A stretch of 64,000 nucleotides of DNA from the NCBI RefSeq assembly GCF_002161285.1, contig NZ_NFHH01000014.1:34033-98032 (forward strand), written 5' to 3'. The translations under genes were made by a program, and so were the position numbers. Positions 52,188-59,825 of this stretch are shown piece after piece. The notes beneath the pieces were generated by a model, which made no database searches, was not told the origin of the DNA, and was given only the letters and a program-made list of their open reading frames with translations. The stretch is from Blautia sp. An81 (GTDB taxonomy: Bacteria; Bacillota; Clostridia; Lachnospirales; Lachnospiraceae). How positions within the stretch are numbered: position 1 is the first letter of the stretch; the number at the start of each line of letters is the position of its first letter.

Positions 52188-52547
52188 ATGGATTATGAAA
52201 AGATTGGCAAACGAATCAAAAAATATCGAGAGGCTGCGGAAATGACTCAGGAAAACCTGGGGGAAGCCAGCCATTATTCCCCTCAGCATATCAGCAAAGT
52301 GGAAAATGCCCAGACAAAGCCTAGTCTGCAATGTATCCTTTCCATTGCCAATGCGCTTCAAATATCTATAGACGAACTGGTATGCGGAAATGTATCCGCT
52401 TCTTCTGTAATTTTGGACAAGGAGATCCAAGAGCTTTTAGAAGACTGTTCTCCTCAGGAAAAATATATTATTCTGGAAATCGTCAAAGTTTTGAAAACCA
52501 ATCTGAAAAACCTTATACAAGATATGGAAATGTTTACAGGGCGCTAG
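52188..52547 (+). CDS. XRE-family transcriptional regulator
   Basis: A 119-residue Cro/C1-type regulator. The HTH covers about residues 5-60 with KKYREAAEMTQENLGEAS and YSPQHISKVENAQTKPSL. The C-terminal 45 residues are helical (LLEDCSPQEKYIILEIVKVLKTN) and may dimerise. The ATG at 52188 is preceded by CAGGG; the TTG three codons upstream is less likely. It is isolated, convergent with the gene at 52567, and ends inside a strong hairpin. The target is unknown; such short stand-alone XRE proteins are common in Lachnospiraceae. Confidence 0.82.
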   Translation: MDYEKIGKRIKKYREAAEMTQENLGEASHYSPQHISKVENAQTKPSLQCILSIANALQISIDELVCGNVSASSVILDKEIQELLEDCSPQEKYIILEIVKVLKTNLKNLIQDMEMFTGR

Positions 52548-52560
52548 AAATAGCGCCCTG
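52537..52560. terminator. Hairpin between convergent genes
   Basis: A perfect stem CAGGGCGCTA / TAGCGCCCTG at 52537-52560 has a 4-base loop and overlaps the stop codon of the XRE gene. No T tract follows on either strand, so it may act as a transcription barrier or mRNA end rather than a classical terminator. Confidence 0.6.
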
Positions 52561-52566
52561 CACTGA

Positions 52567-53001
52567 TCACAGAAACTTCTGCATATCCTTCATTAAAGAT
52601 TCCTCTGTACGCACAATATCCTTTGCCAGGTTCATGCTCTGTCCCGAGGCATTTTTGTATTCATTGATATAGCCTCCCAGAGTCTGGATTCCCATATTGC
52701 AGCCGTCCATGACCAGTTTTGCCACCTGGCTGCTGTCGTCCTTCATCATCAGTTTCATCTCCGTGGTCATTTTAGAAAATGCGGATGCCATCATTCCCGG
52801 CTCTTTTTCCTTGCTGCCGTCTTCCATGAGCATTTTCGCCGCCTTTTCTTCATAAGCCTTGTGCTTCTTGTCATAAGTATCCATCAGTTCTTTCAGCTCT
52901 TCGTTCTTCACATAATCTCTCATCTGGTCAAAACTGTTGATGGCCATTTTGCAGCCCAGGCTGCACTCCCGCAGAAGTCCTCTGGTCTGTGCGTCCATCA
53001 T
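52567..53001 (-). CDS. Helical protein, possibly ferritin-like/DUF2383-related
   Basis: A 144-residue soluble, helix-rich protein. Its length and four-helix pattern resemble ferritin-like PA2169/DUF2383 proteins: TRGLLRECSLGCKMAINSFDQM, the KNEELKELMDTYDKKHKAYEEKA segment with Asp/Glu/His residues, and GCNMGIQTLGGYINEYKNA near residue 103. The E-x-x-H metal pattern is not complete by eye, so iron binding is unproven. The ATG follows AAGAAGG. It sits alone between an XRE gene and the sigma/anti-sigma pair. Function unknown. Confidence 0.6.
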   Translation of the reverse strand: MMDAQTRGLLRECSLGCKMAINSFDQMRDYVKNEELKELMDTYDKKHKAYEEKAAKMLMEDGSKEKEPGMMASAFSKMTTEMKLMMKDDSSQVAKLVMDGCNMGIQTLGGYINEYKNASGQSMNLAKDIVRTEESLMKDMQKFL

Positions 53002-53112
53002 AATCCCTTCTTTCCTGTTTTCTCTTTTTACAGCATCGGCCAGGTCATGACAGCCCTGTGTATAGCCTGATGCCGCCTGTAAAAACAGTATTCCCCAAAG
53101 AATCCCCCTTTA

Positions 53113-53673
53113 TTACTTAACCAATATCTCTGTTTCCAACTGAGGCTCTTCCGGAGTTCCGGTGACGGTTAGTCTTCTCTCTTGCCCCTCAAAGGTATAG
53201 TCCTGGGTATAAATTCCGTTTTCCCTGAGCTGATCTGTAATATCAATCTCCGTATCACCTATGTTCAGGCCCAGCCGTCCGCTGTCTTCATGATAGACCA
53301 GCGTCACATAATATTCTCCATCTTCACCATATTCATGGACCACAGTGATCTGGGTGCCGTCCTCGGCGTGAAGCACCGTCTCATAGGGAGTGGAAGCCTC
53401 TTTGTCTACCGTCAGATTCTTAAACACCATAGCAATCTGCTGGGCCGCTTCCCCTGCCAGCTGTCGGACATCTGTATCAGAAGCCGCCAGAACTCCTACA
53501 GATAAAGAACAGGTCAGCACCACAGCTGCTGCTGCACCTGCAAATGCTTTTCTTTTCAATCTTGGATATTTTTTCGGCTTTGTCATTTTATAAACCTCCT
53601 TCACAGCTCCACTGGAAGGTGTCAGGTGGCCGCAGGCCTTTTGATAAATTTTTTTTGGAAACTCTTCATTCAT
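53113..53673 (-). CDS. Membrane-anchored protein paired with an ECF sigma factor, candidate anti-sigma factor
   Basis: A 186-residue protein. The cytoplasmic N-terminus (about 1-40) is short, one membrane segment follows (about 42-63, AFAGAAAAVVLTCSLSVGVLAA), and an extracytoplasmic domain of about 120 residues carries TVVHEYGEDGEYYVTLVYHED and ends EEPQLETEILVK. It starts inside the 3-prime end of the sigma gene (8-base overlap) with GGAGGAGG as RBS, the usual arrangement for a sigma/anti-sigma pair. The zinc anti-sigma motif (HxxxCxxC) is absent. The cytoplasmic part is similar in design to DUF4179-type proteins. The signal sensed is unknown. Confidence 0.7.
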   Translation of the reverse strand: MNEEFPKKIYQKACGHLTPSSGAVKEVYKMTKPKKYPRLKRKAFAGAAAAVVLTCSLSVGVLAASDTDVRQLAGEAAQQIAMVFKNLTVDKEASTPYETVLHAEDGTQITVVHEYGEDGEYYVTLVYHEDSGRLGLNIGDTEIDITDQLRENGIYTQDYTFEGQERRLTVTGTPEEPQLETEILVK

Positions 53674-54169
53674 AATATTTAACCTCCTCCAGCAGTTTTT
53701 TCAACTTTTTACGTGCTCTGGAAAGCCAGGTCTGAATGGTGGAAGGACTTTTTCCCAGCATATCCCCAATGTCTGCCACGGAATATTCTTCATAATAATA
53801 CAGATAGATGGGAACCCGGTATTTTCTGGGCAGCCGGAAAATCTGCTCCAGAAGCTCTTTTTCCCTTATTCTTTCATATCCTTCTGCTCCGGCCTGTCCT
53901 TGTTCTTTTTTCTCTTTCTCCTGGACAAACTCCATTCGCTTTTTCCATGGAGAGGCAATCAGCCTTTTACATTCATTCACTGTAACATGGACCAGCCAGT
54001 GCTTCAGATGCTCTTGGCTGTCAAATTCCGGATTTTTCTGATAGAGCTTCATAAAAACTGTCTGCATAATATCTTCTGCGTCATGACTGTTTCTGCAGTC
54101 ATGGAGAGCAATCCGGTAAACCATATCCTGATACTGAGCCACAATTTCAATATATCTGATTTCTTCCAC
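53666..54169 (-). CDS. ECF-type RNA polymerase sigma factor
   Basis: A 167-residue sigma-70 family protein with only regions 2 and 4. Region 2 includes YQDMVYRIALHDCRNSHDAEDIMQTVFMKLYQ near residue 11. Region 4 includes LPRKYRVPIYLYYYEEYSVADIGDMLGKSPSTIQTW near 117. A charged linker (EKEKKEQGQAGAEGYERIR) separates them. The start is GTG with GAGG at 9 bases. It is co-transcribed with a membrane protein that probably holds it inactive. The 200 bp upstream contain a TATTAT -10 candidate but no recognisable ECF-type double motif. Confidence 0.88.
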   Translation of the reverse strand: MEEIRYIEIVAQYQDMVYRIALHDCRNSHDAEDIMQTVFMKLYQKNPEFDSQEHLKHWLVHVTVNECKRLIASPWKKRMEFVQEKEKKEQGQAGAEGYERIREKELLEQIFRLPRKYRVPIYLYYYEEYSVADIGDMLGKSPSTIQTWLSRARKKLKKLLEEVKYYE

Positions 54170-54371
54170 TGTTTCATACCTCGCAGGCGCCCTGTTCTTT
54201 TCCTATTGTGAAAAGCCTTTCACCTATAATACCCGAAAGGCCAGGAAAAAATCTCACTTTTTCCAGAAAAGTTTTTCAGACAGAAAAAGAACCCCCGGCA
54301 AGGTTACTCTCACCCTGAGGCTCTCTGTATTTTTTAATCCTGTCATTTTGCTGTAAAAACTGGAAGTTGCT
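54170..54371. other. Intergenic region upstream of the sigma gene
   Basis: It contains a minus-strand TATTAT (54226-54231) that may serve the sigma gene. It also contains a run of imperfect inverted repeats around 54290-54335 (CCCCGGCAAGG..CCTGAGG) that may end the transcript of the small gene at 54372. No coding frame is convincing. Confidence 0.4.
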
Positions 54372-54515
54372 TTACTCACGTTCTATAAAGCCAATGAATG
54401 AAAAAATCAATCCCACAACGCCTATTCCCATAGTAAGCAATCCCATTCCTGATGAAGAAAGAGAAATTACGATAGCAAAGAGTAATATCGCAATGCCTAA
54501 TCCTATCTTTTTCAT
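54372..54515 (-). CDS. Small two-helix membrane protein, 47 residues
   Basis: Begins MKKIGLGIAILLFAIVISLS and ends GLIFSFIGFIERE. Two hydrophobic segments (about 5-20 and 24-43) are separated by SSSGMG. The Shine-Dalgarno AAAGGAGG is strong and well placed (8 bases), and the frame ends at a TAA. The opposite strand also has a 67-codon frame, but it lacks an RBS and reads as antisense of the hydrophobic stretch. No family was recognised. Together with the next upstream gene it may form a small membrane-protein operon. Confidence 0.65.
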   Translation of the reverse strand: MKKIGLGIAILLFAIVISLSSSGMGLLTMGIGVVGLIFSFIGFIERE

Positions 54516-54553
54516 AGTAAGTCCTCCTTTGCAAATTAGGATTCCTATGTATT

Positions 54554-54736
54554 TTACAGGAACCAGTTAAAAGGATTCAACAGTTCAAAGAAAAAATGCA
54601 GGAAAGTATCCTTGAGTTTTTCTTTGGCATATGTTTTTCCCCTTCTTAGGCAAAAAAGCGCCCGTACAAATGAAATTAGTGTAATCACTGGAACATATAT
54701 TATCAATACCAAAATTATAATCCAGAATACTTCCAT
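54554..54736 (-). CDS. Small membrane protein, 60 residues
   Basis: One strong hydrophobic segment (about 4-28, FWIIILVLIIYVPVITLISF), then a basic stretch LRRGKTYAKEKLKDT and an aromatic C-terminus ending LLNPFNWFL. GAGGAG lies 13 bases before the ATG, a rather long distance. The composition and TM-basic-aromatic order look like a real small membrane protein, but it is not recognised. It precedes the 47-residue membrane protein by about 40 bases. Confidence 0.5.
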   Translation of the reverse strand: MEVFWIIILVLIIYVPVITLISFVRALFCLRRGKTYAKEKLKDTFLHFFFELLNPFNWFL

Positions 54737-54827
54737 ACAAATACTTTATCTCCTCTGTAAATGGGGGTATGATCTTCTCTGGGAATAAATCATGTTTTCT
54801 CATTCTAGGCCACAGCAGCTAAAGTTT

Positions 54828-55868
54828 CTACCTCTCTATCCGTCCTTGTCTCCCTTTACCTTTGAAGAATCCTCCATTCAGTCCCAGGCTCTTTTTCTTT
54901 CCTGAAAAGTCTTCACTGACCATAAGCTGGATCCTGAAATCAAATTTCTCCCACTCCATAAATCCTACTGTAAAGGGATGTTCCTCCACTGCCAGGATCT
55001 CCATGCCTTCCTTGGAAAATCTGGGGTATTTTCCCCGAAATCCCCGGCGGTACAGCTCATCTTCCACATGGAGCCGTTCCTTTTCTATCCGTTCATTCAT
55101 TTCTTTTCCATAATCCCGCTTTTTGTACTGGATGGATTCTTGACAGACCAGCTCTCTGATCTTTTCATAAAGCTTCTGGCTGCAGGGACTTTCCATTCTG
55201 TAGATAATCACCTTTTCCAGGAAAATCAGGGGCACTTTCTCATAGATTCCTGCCAGAAATGCCATAGCTTTGTCTCCCGCCAGACCGGCGATTCTCCTCA
55301 TCTCTGCTGCTCCCTGGACAGTATCTGGATAATAAGGATCCAGAGATTCTTTTATAGGACTCCAATACCGAAAAGGCCGGAATTCCATAAGCCGCATCAG
55401 TTCCTGTTCCCTTGAGGTACACATGGCTTCCCCAAAATACTCATATTTATCATAGACTGTTCCCAGCATATAGACCAGCTGCCGCCACTGCTCCTGACCC
55501 TTTTCCTTCAGCCAGAAATGTCCGATCTGATGGTATTGGTATCCTTCCAGTTTTACCTGGATTTCCCGAAACCAGAGGGTAAAAATATTTTCTTCTCCCT
55601 GATGTACCACCAGAACTTTCTCCTCTTCCTTAAAAGAAAGATATCCCACAGTACATGACTCATATCCGGTGAGATATTCTCCGGTACATCTGCAGTCTGT
55701 AAGGACCAGATAACATTCCAGAGCATCGTTCATCATATAGGGGACATACCCCTGCCCCTGGCGGATATAAAGCTCAAATACCTCTTTATCAAAGATTTCT
55801 TTCAGCTTTTGAAATCCTTCCTCCATGTCCGGAGTAACTCCGGCAAGTTTTTCCATGCTGTCTGTCAT
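54828..55868 (-). CDS. Uncharacterised Clostridial protein (DUF3878-like)
   Basis: A 346-residue cytoplasmic protein without membrane segments. Parts such as GYVPYMMNDALECYLVLTDCRCTGEYL and WSPIKESLDPYYPDTVQGA resemble an uncharacterised Clostridial family (DUF3878 from memory, not checked). Its C-terminus is very basic (KKSLGLNGGFFKGKGRQGRIER). The ATG at 55868 follows AAAGGAAAG; the longer frame to 55976 overlaps the upstream phosphatase gene. It lies 16 bases after that gene, so the two are probably co-transcribed. No catalytic motif was found. Confidence 0.6.
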   Translation of the reverse strand: MTDSMEKLAGVTPDMEEGFQKLKEIFDKEVFELYIRQGQGYVPYMMNDALECYLVLTDCRCTGEYLTGYESCTVGYLSFKEEEKVLVVHQGEENIFTLWFREIQVKLEGYQYHQIGHFWLKEKGQEQWRQLVYMLGTVYDKYEYFGEAMCTSREQELMRLMEFRPFRYWSPIKESLDPYYPDTVQGAAEMRRIAGLAGDKAMAFLAGIYEKVPLIFLEKVIIYRMESPCSQKLYEKIRELVCQESIQYKKRDYGKEMNERIEKERLHVEDELYRRGFRGKYPRFSKEGMEILAVEEHPFTVGFMEWEKFDFRIQLMVSEDFSGKKKSLGLNGGFFKGKGRQGRIER

Positions 55869-55884
55869 ATCCCTATCTTTCCTT

Positions 55885-56616
55885 TCAGTCATGGCGCTGG
55901 AAAGGATCATCGAAGGTTTCGCAGAACCGGGCGGCAAAAGCCGGTTCTTCCCCCTTTGCATAGAGATGAGATACATCCCCGTAGGACCTCATACGGAATA
56001 ATGCAATTCCCTCCCGTCTTTCCTCAGTGATCACCGACGTTACAGAACTGGGTGCCGCCACGAAATGGTGCCACAGGATCATCGGAGAAATATGCAAAAG
56101 GTGACTTAAAAGTACGCATCCCAGACCAAAGTGACAAAAGAAAGCCAGCTTATCCTTATTAGCCCTTTCAACCCTGTAATAATTTTCTTCTCTCACATAA
56201 CCGTGTTCCTTTAATAGCTTGTCAAAATTTTCTGTTACCCAGTCATACTCAGCTTTAACATCTTCCTCCTGAAATACCGGTGCCTTCCACCAGTTATCAT
56301 AGTCATAAAATTCCGGATTCTTCGTCCAGTCCTGAGGCAGCCAGTCCCAGGAGATCATTTTCTTCTCCGTTACATCCGGTCTGTTGATCCTGGGGCTAAA
56401 TTCCCGCAGCCATGGGCAGACAACAGCCTCTCTGTTTAATTTTTTCAACGTGCAGGAAGCGGTATCCCTGGCCCTTCCAAGGGGAGACACATAAAAATCC
56501 TGAATGTCCATTTTTACCAGTTTTTCGGAAAGATACTCAGCTTCCTTCCATCCCTTTTTTGTAAGAGAATCTATCTTGTAATCCGGATCTCCGTGTCTGA
56601 TGATCAATAATTCCAT
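55885..56616 (-). CDS. Histidine phosphatase family protein
   Basis: A 243-residue member of the branch-1 histidine phosphatase (phosphoglycerate-mutase-like) superfamily. The catalytic RHG is in LLIIRHGDPDYK at the N-terminus, and a second Arg is in SPLGRARDTASCT near residue 46. The acid region is in the middle, and the second His is in LAFFCHFGLGCVLL near 160. A charged insert of about 60 residues (CPWLREFSPRINRP.. to ENYYRVERANKDK) distinguishes it from cobalamin phosphatases. The substrate is unknown. It is co-directional with the DUF3878-like gene. Confidence 0.85.
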   Translation of the reverse strand: MELLIIRHGDPDYKIDSLTKKGWKEAEYLSEKLVKMDIQDFYVSPLGRARDTASCTLKKLNREAVVCPWLREFSPRINRPDVTEKKMISWDWLPQDWTKNPEFYDYDNWWKAPVFQEEDVKAEYDWVTENFDKLLKEHGYVREENYYRVERANKDKLAFFCHFGLGCVLLSHLLHISPMILWHHFVAAPSSVTSVITEERREGIALFRMRSYGDVSHLYAKGEEPAFAARFCETFDDPFQRHD

Positions 56617-57029
56617 TTTTTGTTCCTTTCTCTGTCTGTACCTATTACGTTTTACAAAAATATGTCTATCTTTTTCTTAAATGCTCTGTGCTGGCCGACT
56701 GGTAATCCCTGGCATATACCGCCTGCATGAAAACTTTAAATTCCATTGTTCTTTCTCTCCATATCAATTTAGCAGAGAATTTGATATTTTTCTCACTTTC
56801 ACGGATAGAATGAACTCCTTCAAACACCCATCTTCCATCACAAAGCCTTTTATCATCTAATGCAGTTACCGAGCTTTTCTCGGTAACCGTATTTTAATCC
56901 ATTTCTATACTTTGCTCGTTATGTTAGGAAATCATTGAACATGATGTCACCAAAAGATGTTTTTCAAGTTCGTATGATTTCCTGAAAATTATAGCATACT
57001 GCTGCAAAAACTAAAAGTAATTATACTCA
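56617..57029. other. Gene-poor AT-rich interval with hairpins
   Basis: It holds a possible 26-codon ORF (56666-56746, minus), a perfect 9-bp hairpin GTTACCGAG / CTCGGTAAC at 56865-56887, and an inverted repeat AGGAAATCAT (56926-56935) / ATGATTTCCT (56974-56983). No known gene is seen. Together with the remnants at 57030 and 58299 it looks like the site of past insertions and deletions. Confidence 0.5.
56666..56746 (-). CDS. Possible 26-residue peptide
   Basis: Starts MEFKVFMQAVYARDYQSAST with GGAGAG nine bases before the ATG, and ends HLRKR. It is too short to assign. It could be the 5-prime stub of a deleted gene or a real small protein. Confidence 0.25.
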   Translation of the reverse strand: MEFKVFMQAVYARDYQSASTEHLRKR

Positions 57030-57342
57030 TTACCCTAGATTCTCCAATACGCCGTCCAGTATTTTCCGGTTACGGTGCTCGTTTTTCAAAAACTTGGCAA
57101 TAGAACTGGCGGAAAAAGTTTTTCCCATATTCTCAATGATATATTTTACAACACGTTCAAAAAGGTCCTGCCGACTGATCCATTTCTGTGTACCGATTCT
57201 GGATAATGTGGTCATCTGAAATTCCCCGGTTCCTAAGTTCCTCCACAGGCATTTCAAAAATTGTAGATTTGCCACACCTGCGTACACCCGGAAGAATTTT
57301 CACCAGCGGTTGGTCGATAATAAGTGGAATACAGCATTTTTT
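57030..57342 (-). pseudogene. Remnant of an AAA ATPase (AAA_14/DUF4143-type)
   Basis: Reading leftward, PLVKILPGVRRCGKSTIFEM holds the Walker A motif typical of the AAA_14/DUF4143 ATPases, followed by VEELRNRGISDDHIIQNRY. The frame then breaks, and a second frame gives FERVVKYIIENMGKTFSASS and IAKFLKNEHRNRK, a C-terminal-half winged-helix segment of the same family. About 150 middle residues and both ends are missing. This is an internally deleted and frameshifted gene, not a functional one. Intact relatives occur in large numbers in Clostridia and may be mobile or toxin-linked. Confidence 0.8.
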
Positions 57343-57433
57343 TCTGAATTAGACACGAAAAAACCCCAGGTAAACGATCCGTCGGTTTTAAAAATCACGG
57401 TTTTGCGGTATCCTTATTCCGGGAGGTGACGAA

Positions 57434-58039
57434 ATGGACCCGGAAAAATTCGGCGCTTTTGTGGCTCTCTGCCGCAAAGAAAAAAATATGACTCAGCTGG
57501 AGCTGGCTCAGGAATTAAAGGTTACGGATAAAGCCGTAAGCCGCTGGGAAAGGGGCAAAGGCTTTCCGGATATCAGCCTTCTTGTCCCACTGGCTGAAGC
57601 TTTGGATATTACGGTTTTAGAACTTATGAATTCCGAAAGGAGGGAAAAAAGAATGGAAGATTTTTCAGAAGAAAGTATCAAAGACATGGTAATCCATGTT
57701 GCTGCAATAGAAAAGAAAAACCAGAGAGATGATCGTCTTATCACTTGGATCCCAGTCCCTGTGGCCCTTATCACTGCATTTCTGACAAGATTCACGGGAC
57801 ACGGAAGTCTGCTGGCCGGACTTCTTTTAGGCGGTCTCACAGCCCTTGCTGTGGTGGGGCTGGTCCTTTTTGTCCTGGACAGAAAAGACAATACCAGCCG
57901 GAAAGCCTATGGCATCCTTATGCTCCTAGGCACAGGCGTTACCCTGGTCTTCCTGTACCTGATGGGTATCAGCACACTGCTGCTTCTGGGCGGCTTATTC
58001 CTTCTGTTATGCATTACAACATTCGTTGCTTTTTCATAA
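57434..58039 (+). CDS. XRE-family regulator with membrane-spanning C-terminus
   Basis: A 201-residue protein. The N-terminal HTH (about 8-62) contains CRKEKNMTQLELAQEL and VTDKAVSRWERGKGFPD. A charged linker holds ERREKRMEDFSEESIKDMV. Three to four hydrophobic segments follow (about 100-115, 120-145, 152-172, 177-200) and end in FVAFS. Membrane-tethered XRE regulators of this kind are common in Firmicutes. The RBS GGGAGGTGA is strong. The gene lies between a gene remnant and a repeat element. Confidence 0.85.
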   Translation: MDPEKFGAFVALCRKEKNMTQLELAQELKVTDKAVSRWERGKGFPDISLLVPLAEALDITVLELMNSERREKRMEDFSEESIKDMVIHVAAIEKKNQRDDRLITWIPVPVALITAFLTRFTGHGSLLAGLLLGGLTALAVVGLVLFVLDRKDNTSRKAYGILMLLGTGVTLVFLYLMGISTLLLLGGLFLLLCITTFVAFS

Positions 58040-58040
58040 A

Positions 58041-58182
58041 AGAAGCTGACGCATTAATCAAAACCAGGAACCTTTATACATTTTACTCCTCAGTCTGTGC
58101 TGCTTTGAGCCTATGGTCTCAAAGCTATGCTCGGCAAATTCGCATAAAATGTATAAAGGTTCCTGACATATAATTTGCCCCT
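58041..58182. repeat. Dispersed inverted-repeat element, copy 2
   Basis: About 142 bp. The arms GGAACCTTTATACATTTTA (58066-58084) and TAAAATGTATAAAGGTTCC (58145-58163) pair perfectly over 19 bp. The internal hairpin GCTTTGAG..CTCAAAGC is identical to copies 1 and 3. Relative to those, two base pairs in the arms have changed on both sides (T-A and A-T to C-G), keeping the pairing. The left end retains GACGCATTAATC, while the right terminal repeat has decayed. It starts directly after the XRE-membrane gene stop. Confidence 0.85.
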
Positions 58183-58298
58183 TTAATCTTTTTGTAATTA
58201 TATAAGGTTATCCCGCTGGTAAGGAAGATTTCCTCTTTCGGTAAGCAGCACAGGCCTCTCCTTTCCCGGCATATTTGCTTTTCAGCGACAGAGGCCTC
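58183..58298. other. Intergenic remnant
   Basis: It contains AGGCCTCTC twice (near 58251 and 58291) and no open frame with an RBS. It is probably debris next to the histidine-kinase remnant. Confidence 0.35.
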
Positions 58299-58464
58299 TC
58301 ACAGCGGTATCTTTATTACCACCTCTGCTCCCCCGGTTTTCCTGGAATTTCCCAGGGTCAGTGTTCCCTTATGCTGTTTCACAATAGTATTTGCAATATA
58401 CAATCCCATTCCATAATGCTGTTTGGAACTTCTGCTTTTATCGCCCATATAAAGCTTTTTTATT
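58299..58464 (-). pseudogene. C-terminal fragment of a histidine kinase
   Basis: RIKKLYMGDKSRSSKQH, then YGMGLYIANTIVKQHKG and a C-terminus ending GGAEVVIKIPL: F box, G2 box and last strand of a HATPase_c domain. Nothing of the dimerisation domain or N box remains. The fragment begins inside the last codons of the polysaccharide deacetylase gene in another frame, so a deletion or rearrangement joined them. It is non-functional. Confidence 0.82.
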
Positions 58465-59680
58465 CTACCTGCTGTGTTCCCTCGCCGAAATAGTAATATG
58501 CTTTTCCATTCTCCAGAGTAATTCCCTTTGCCCTGGCAAGTTCCTCTACGGTCACCAGCTTGAAACCCTTTGCCACCAGCTCTGGTATCATGCGGATGGC
58601 TGCTTTTGCAGACCATTGGTGAATGTCATGCATCAATACCACGGAACCATCCCTGGCATTATCCATAACGCATCGATAGGTCATATCCTCACTCTTAGTT
58701 TTCCAGTCTTTCGTATCAATGCTCCACATGATAATAGGAAGGCCGGAGACTGACCTTACTGTATGATTAAAAGCGCCTCCCGGAGGTCTCATGCTTGCAG
58801 GCGCCTTTCCCGCTATCCTCTCAATAATTCTACTTGTCTTCTCAATCTCATTTGAGACCTGGGTACTGGAAAGGTTGGTGAGAATCGGATGGTCATAAGT
58901 ATGATTTGCCAGTTCCATTCCCAGTTTCTCCATATGTTTGACCGTATTCGGATATCGTTCTGCATTCTGGCCCAGCATGAAAAACGTGGCTTTAGCATTG
59001 TTCTCTTCCAGACATTCCAATAATTCTTCCGTATACTTCCCCGGTCCGTCGTCAAAAGTCAGCGCAATCATGGGCCTTACTTTCTCACTGTCGTATTTTC
59101 CGCTTTCATCGAAATAGCAATCTTTTCCATCAATAACATGCCAGCCTGTCTTTACATAACCATTTTCATCAAAGTAATATTGACTTCCGTCAATATCATG
59201 CCAGCCCTTCCCATAAGAAGTTCCGTCTGCAGCAATGTACCTAATGCCTTGGGAATCCGACTGCCAGCCTCTTAACGTGATTTCTTTGAAAAAATCCTTC
59301 GTGCCGGAGGCGTTCATCTCCGGCTGGCTTAAAGTTGTCGTCACCTGTGTTCCTGAATCTTCACTGACCTGTTCCGCCCCGTCACGGACTCTATCCGGCA
59401 GCAGCCTGCTGATCCCAAGAACTGTCAACGAAAACACAAGGAGCGTTATCGCCGCCAAAATTCCATAACACAAGTTGCGTTTTCTTCTCTGCCGTCTTAA
59501 TTTTTCCTGGCGTCTTTTGTTCATGGGCTTCTGCAATGAACCGCTGCAGCGAGAGCCTCTGGAATCTCGGAAACTTCCAGGATTTCCTGAACTATACTGT
59601 GTTCTTGATTTTCTGACCTGCTGGGAAGCCCTGGTAGATCTGGAGTTTCTGGGACTTTCAGAAGTTCTTCTTTTGTTCAT
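58460..59680 (-). CDS. Membrane-anchored polysaccharide deacetylase with cell-wall-binding-type repeats
   Basis: A 406-residue protein. The very basic N-terminus is Ser/Arg-rich, with one membrane segment at about 70-92. Short aromatic repeats follow (YGKGWHDIDGSQYYFDENG and VKTGWHVIDGKDCYFDESG, like CW_binding_1 units). The NodB domain (about 205-400) has LTFDDGPG, the metal-binding NHTYDH, RPPGGAF, WSIDTKDW and VVLMHDIHQW. It probably deacetylates peptidoglycan or another wall glycan. The ATG at 59680 is preferred because a TATAAT (59720-59725) lies across the upstream GTG start. Its last codons overlap a histidine-kinase remnant. Confidence 0.88.
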   Translation of the reverse strand: MNKRRTSESPRNSRSTRASQQVRKSRTQYSSGNPGSFRDSRGSRCSGSLQKPMNKRRQEKLRRQRRKRNLCYGILAAITLLVFSLTVLGISRLLPDRVRDGAEQVSEDSGTQVTTTLSQPEMNASGTKDFFKEITLRGWQSDSQGIRYIAADGTSYGKGWHDIDGSQYYFDENGYVKTGWHVIDGKDCYFDESGKYDSEKVRPMIALTFDDGPGKYTEELLECLEENNAKATFFMLGQNAERYPNTVKHMEKLGMELANHTYDHPILTNLSSTQVSNEIEKTSRIIERIAGKAPASMRPPGGAFNHTVRSVSGLPIIMWSIDTKDWKTKSEDMTYRCVMDNARDGSVVLMHDIHQWSAKAAIRMIPELVAKGFKLVTVEELARAKGITLENGKAYYYFGEGTQQVE

Positions 59681-59825
59681 AGTAGTTTCAGTAATTTCCT
59701 TTCTTCGTAATTTTTCCTCATTATACACAACACATCATGGCTTGTATACGCAGCCCTCTTAGAATTTATTCTTTCTTTACAAAAGTTTCCAAATGCTTTA
59801 GTAAGCATTTTGTTTTTCTAAGAAA
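59681..59825. promoter_or_regulatory. Promoter region of the deacetylase gene
   Basis: A minus-strand TATAAT is at 59720-59725, with a weak TATACA at the -35 position 17 bp away. A small stem-loop TTTAGTAAGC-type inverted repeat (AATGCTT / AAGCATT near 59791-59810) lies before the repeat element. No coding frame. Confidence 0.45.

Noticed and set aside
57508..57891. A 127-codon frame opposite the XRE-membrane gene
   Set aside because: Antisense shadow of a gene with a clear HTH and strong RBS. Its sequence is Ser/Arg-rich, as expected for a complementary reading.
58040..58170. Rho-independent terminator as full explanation of repeat copy 2
   Set aside because: A terminator could use part of the stem, but the three dispersed copies with shared terminal repeats and identical internal hairpin need another explanation.
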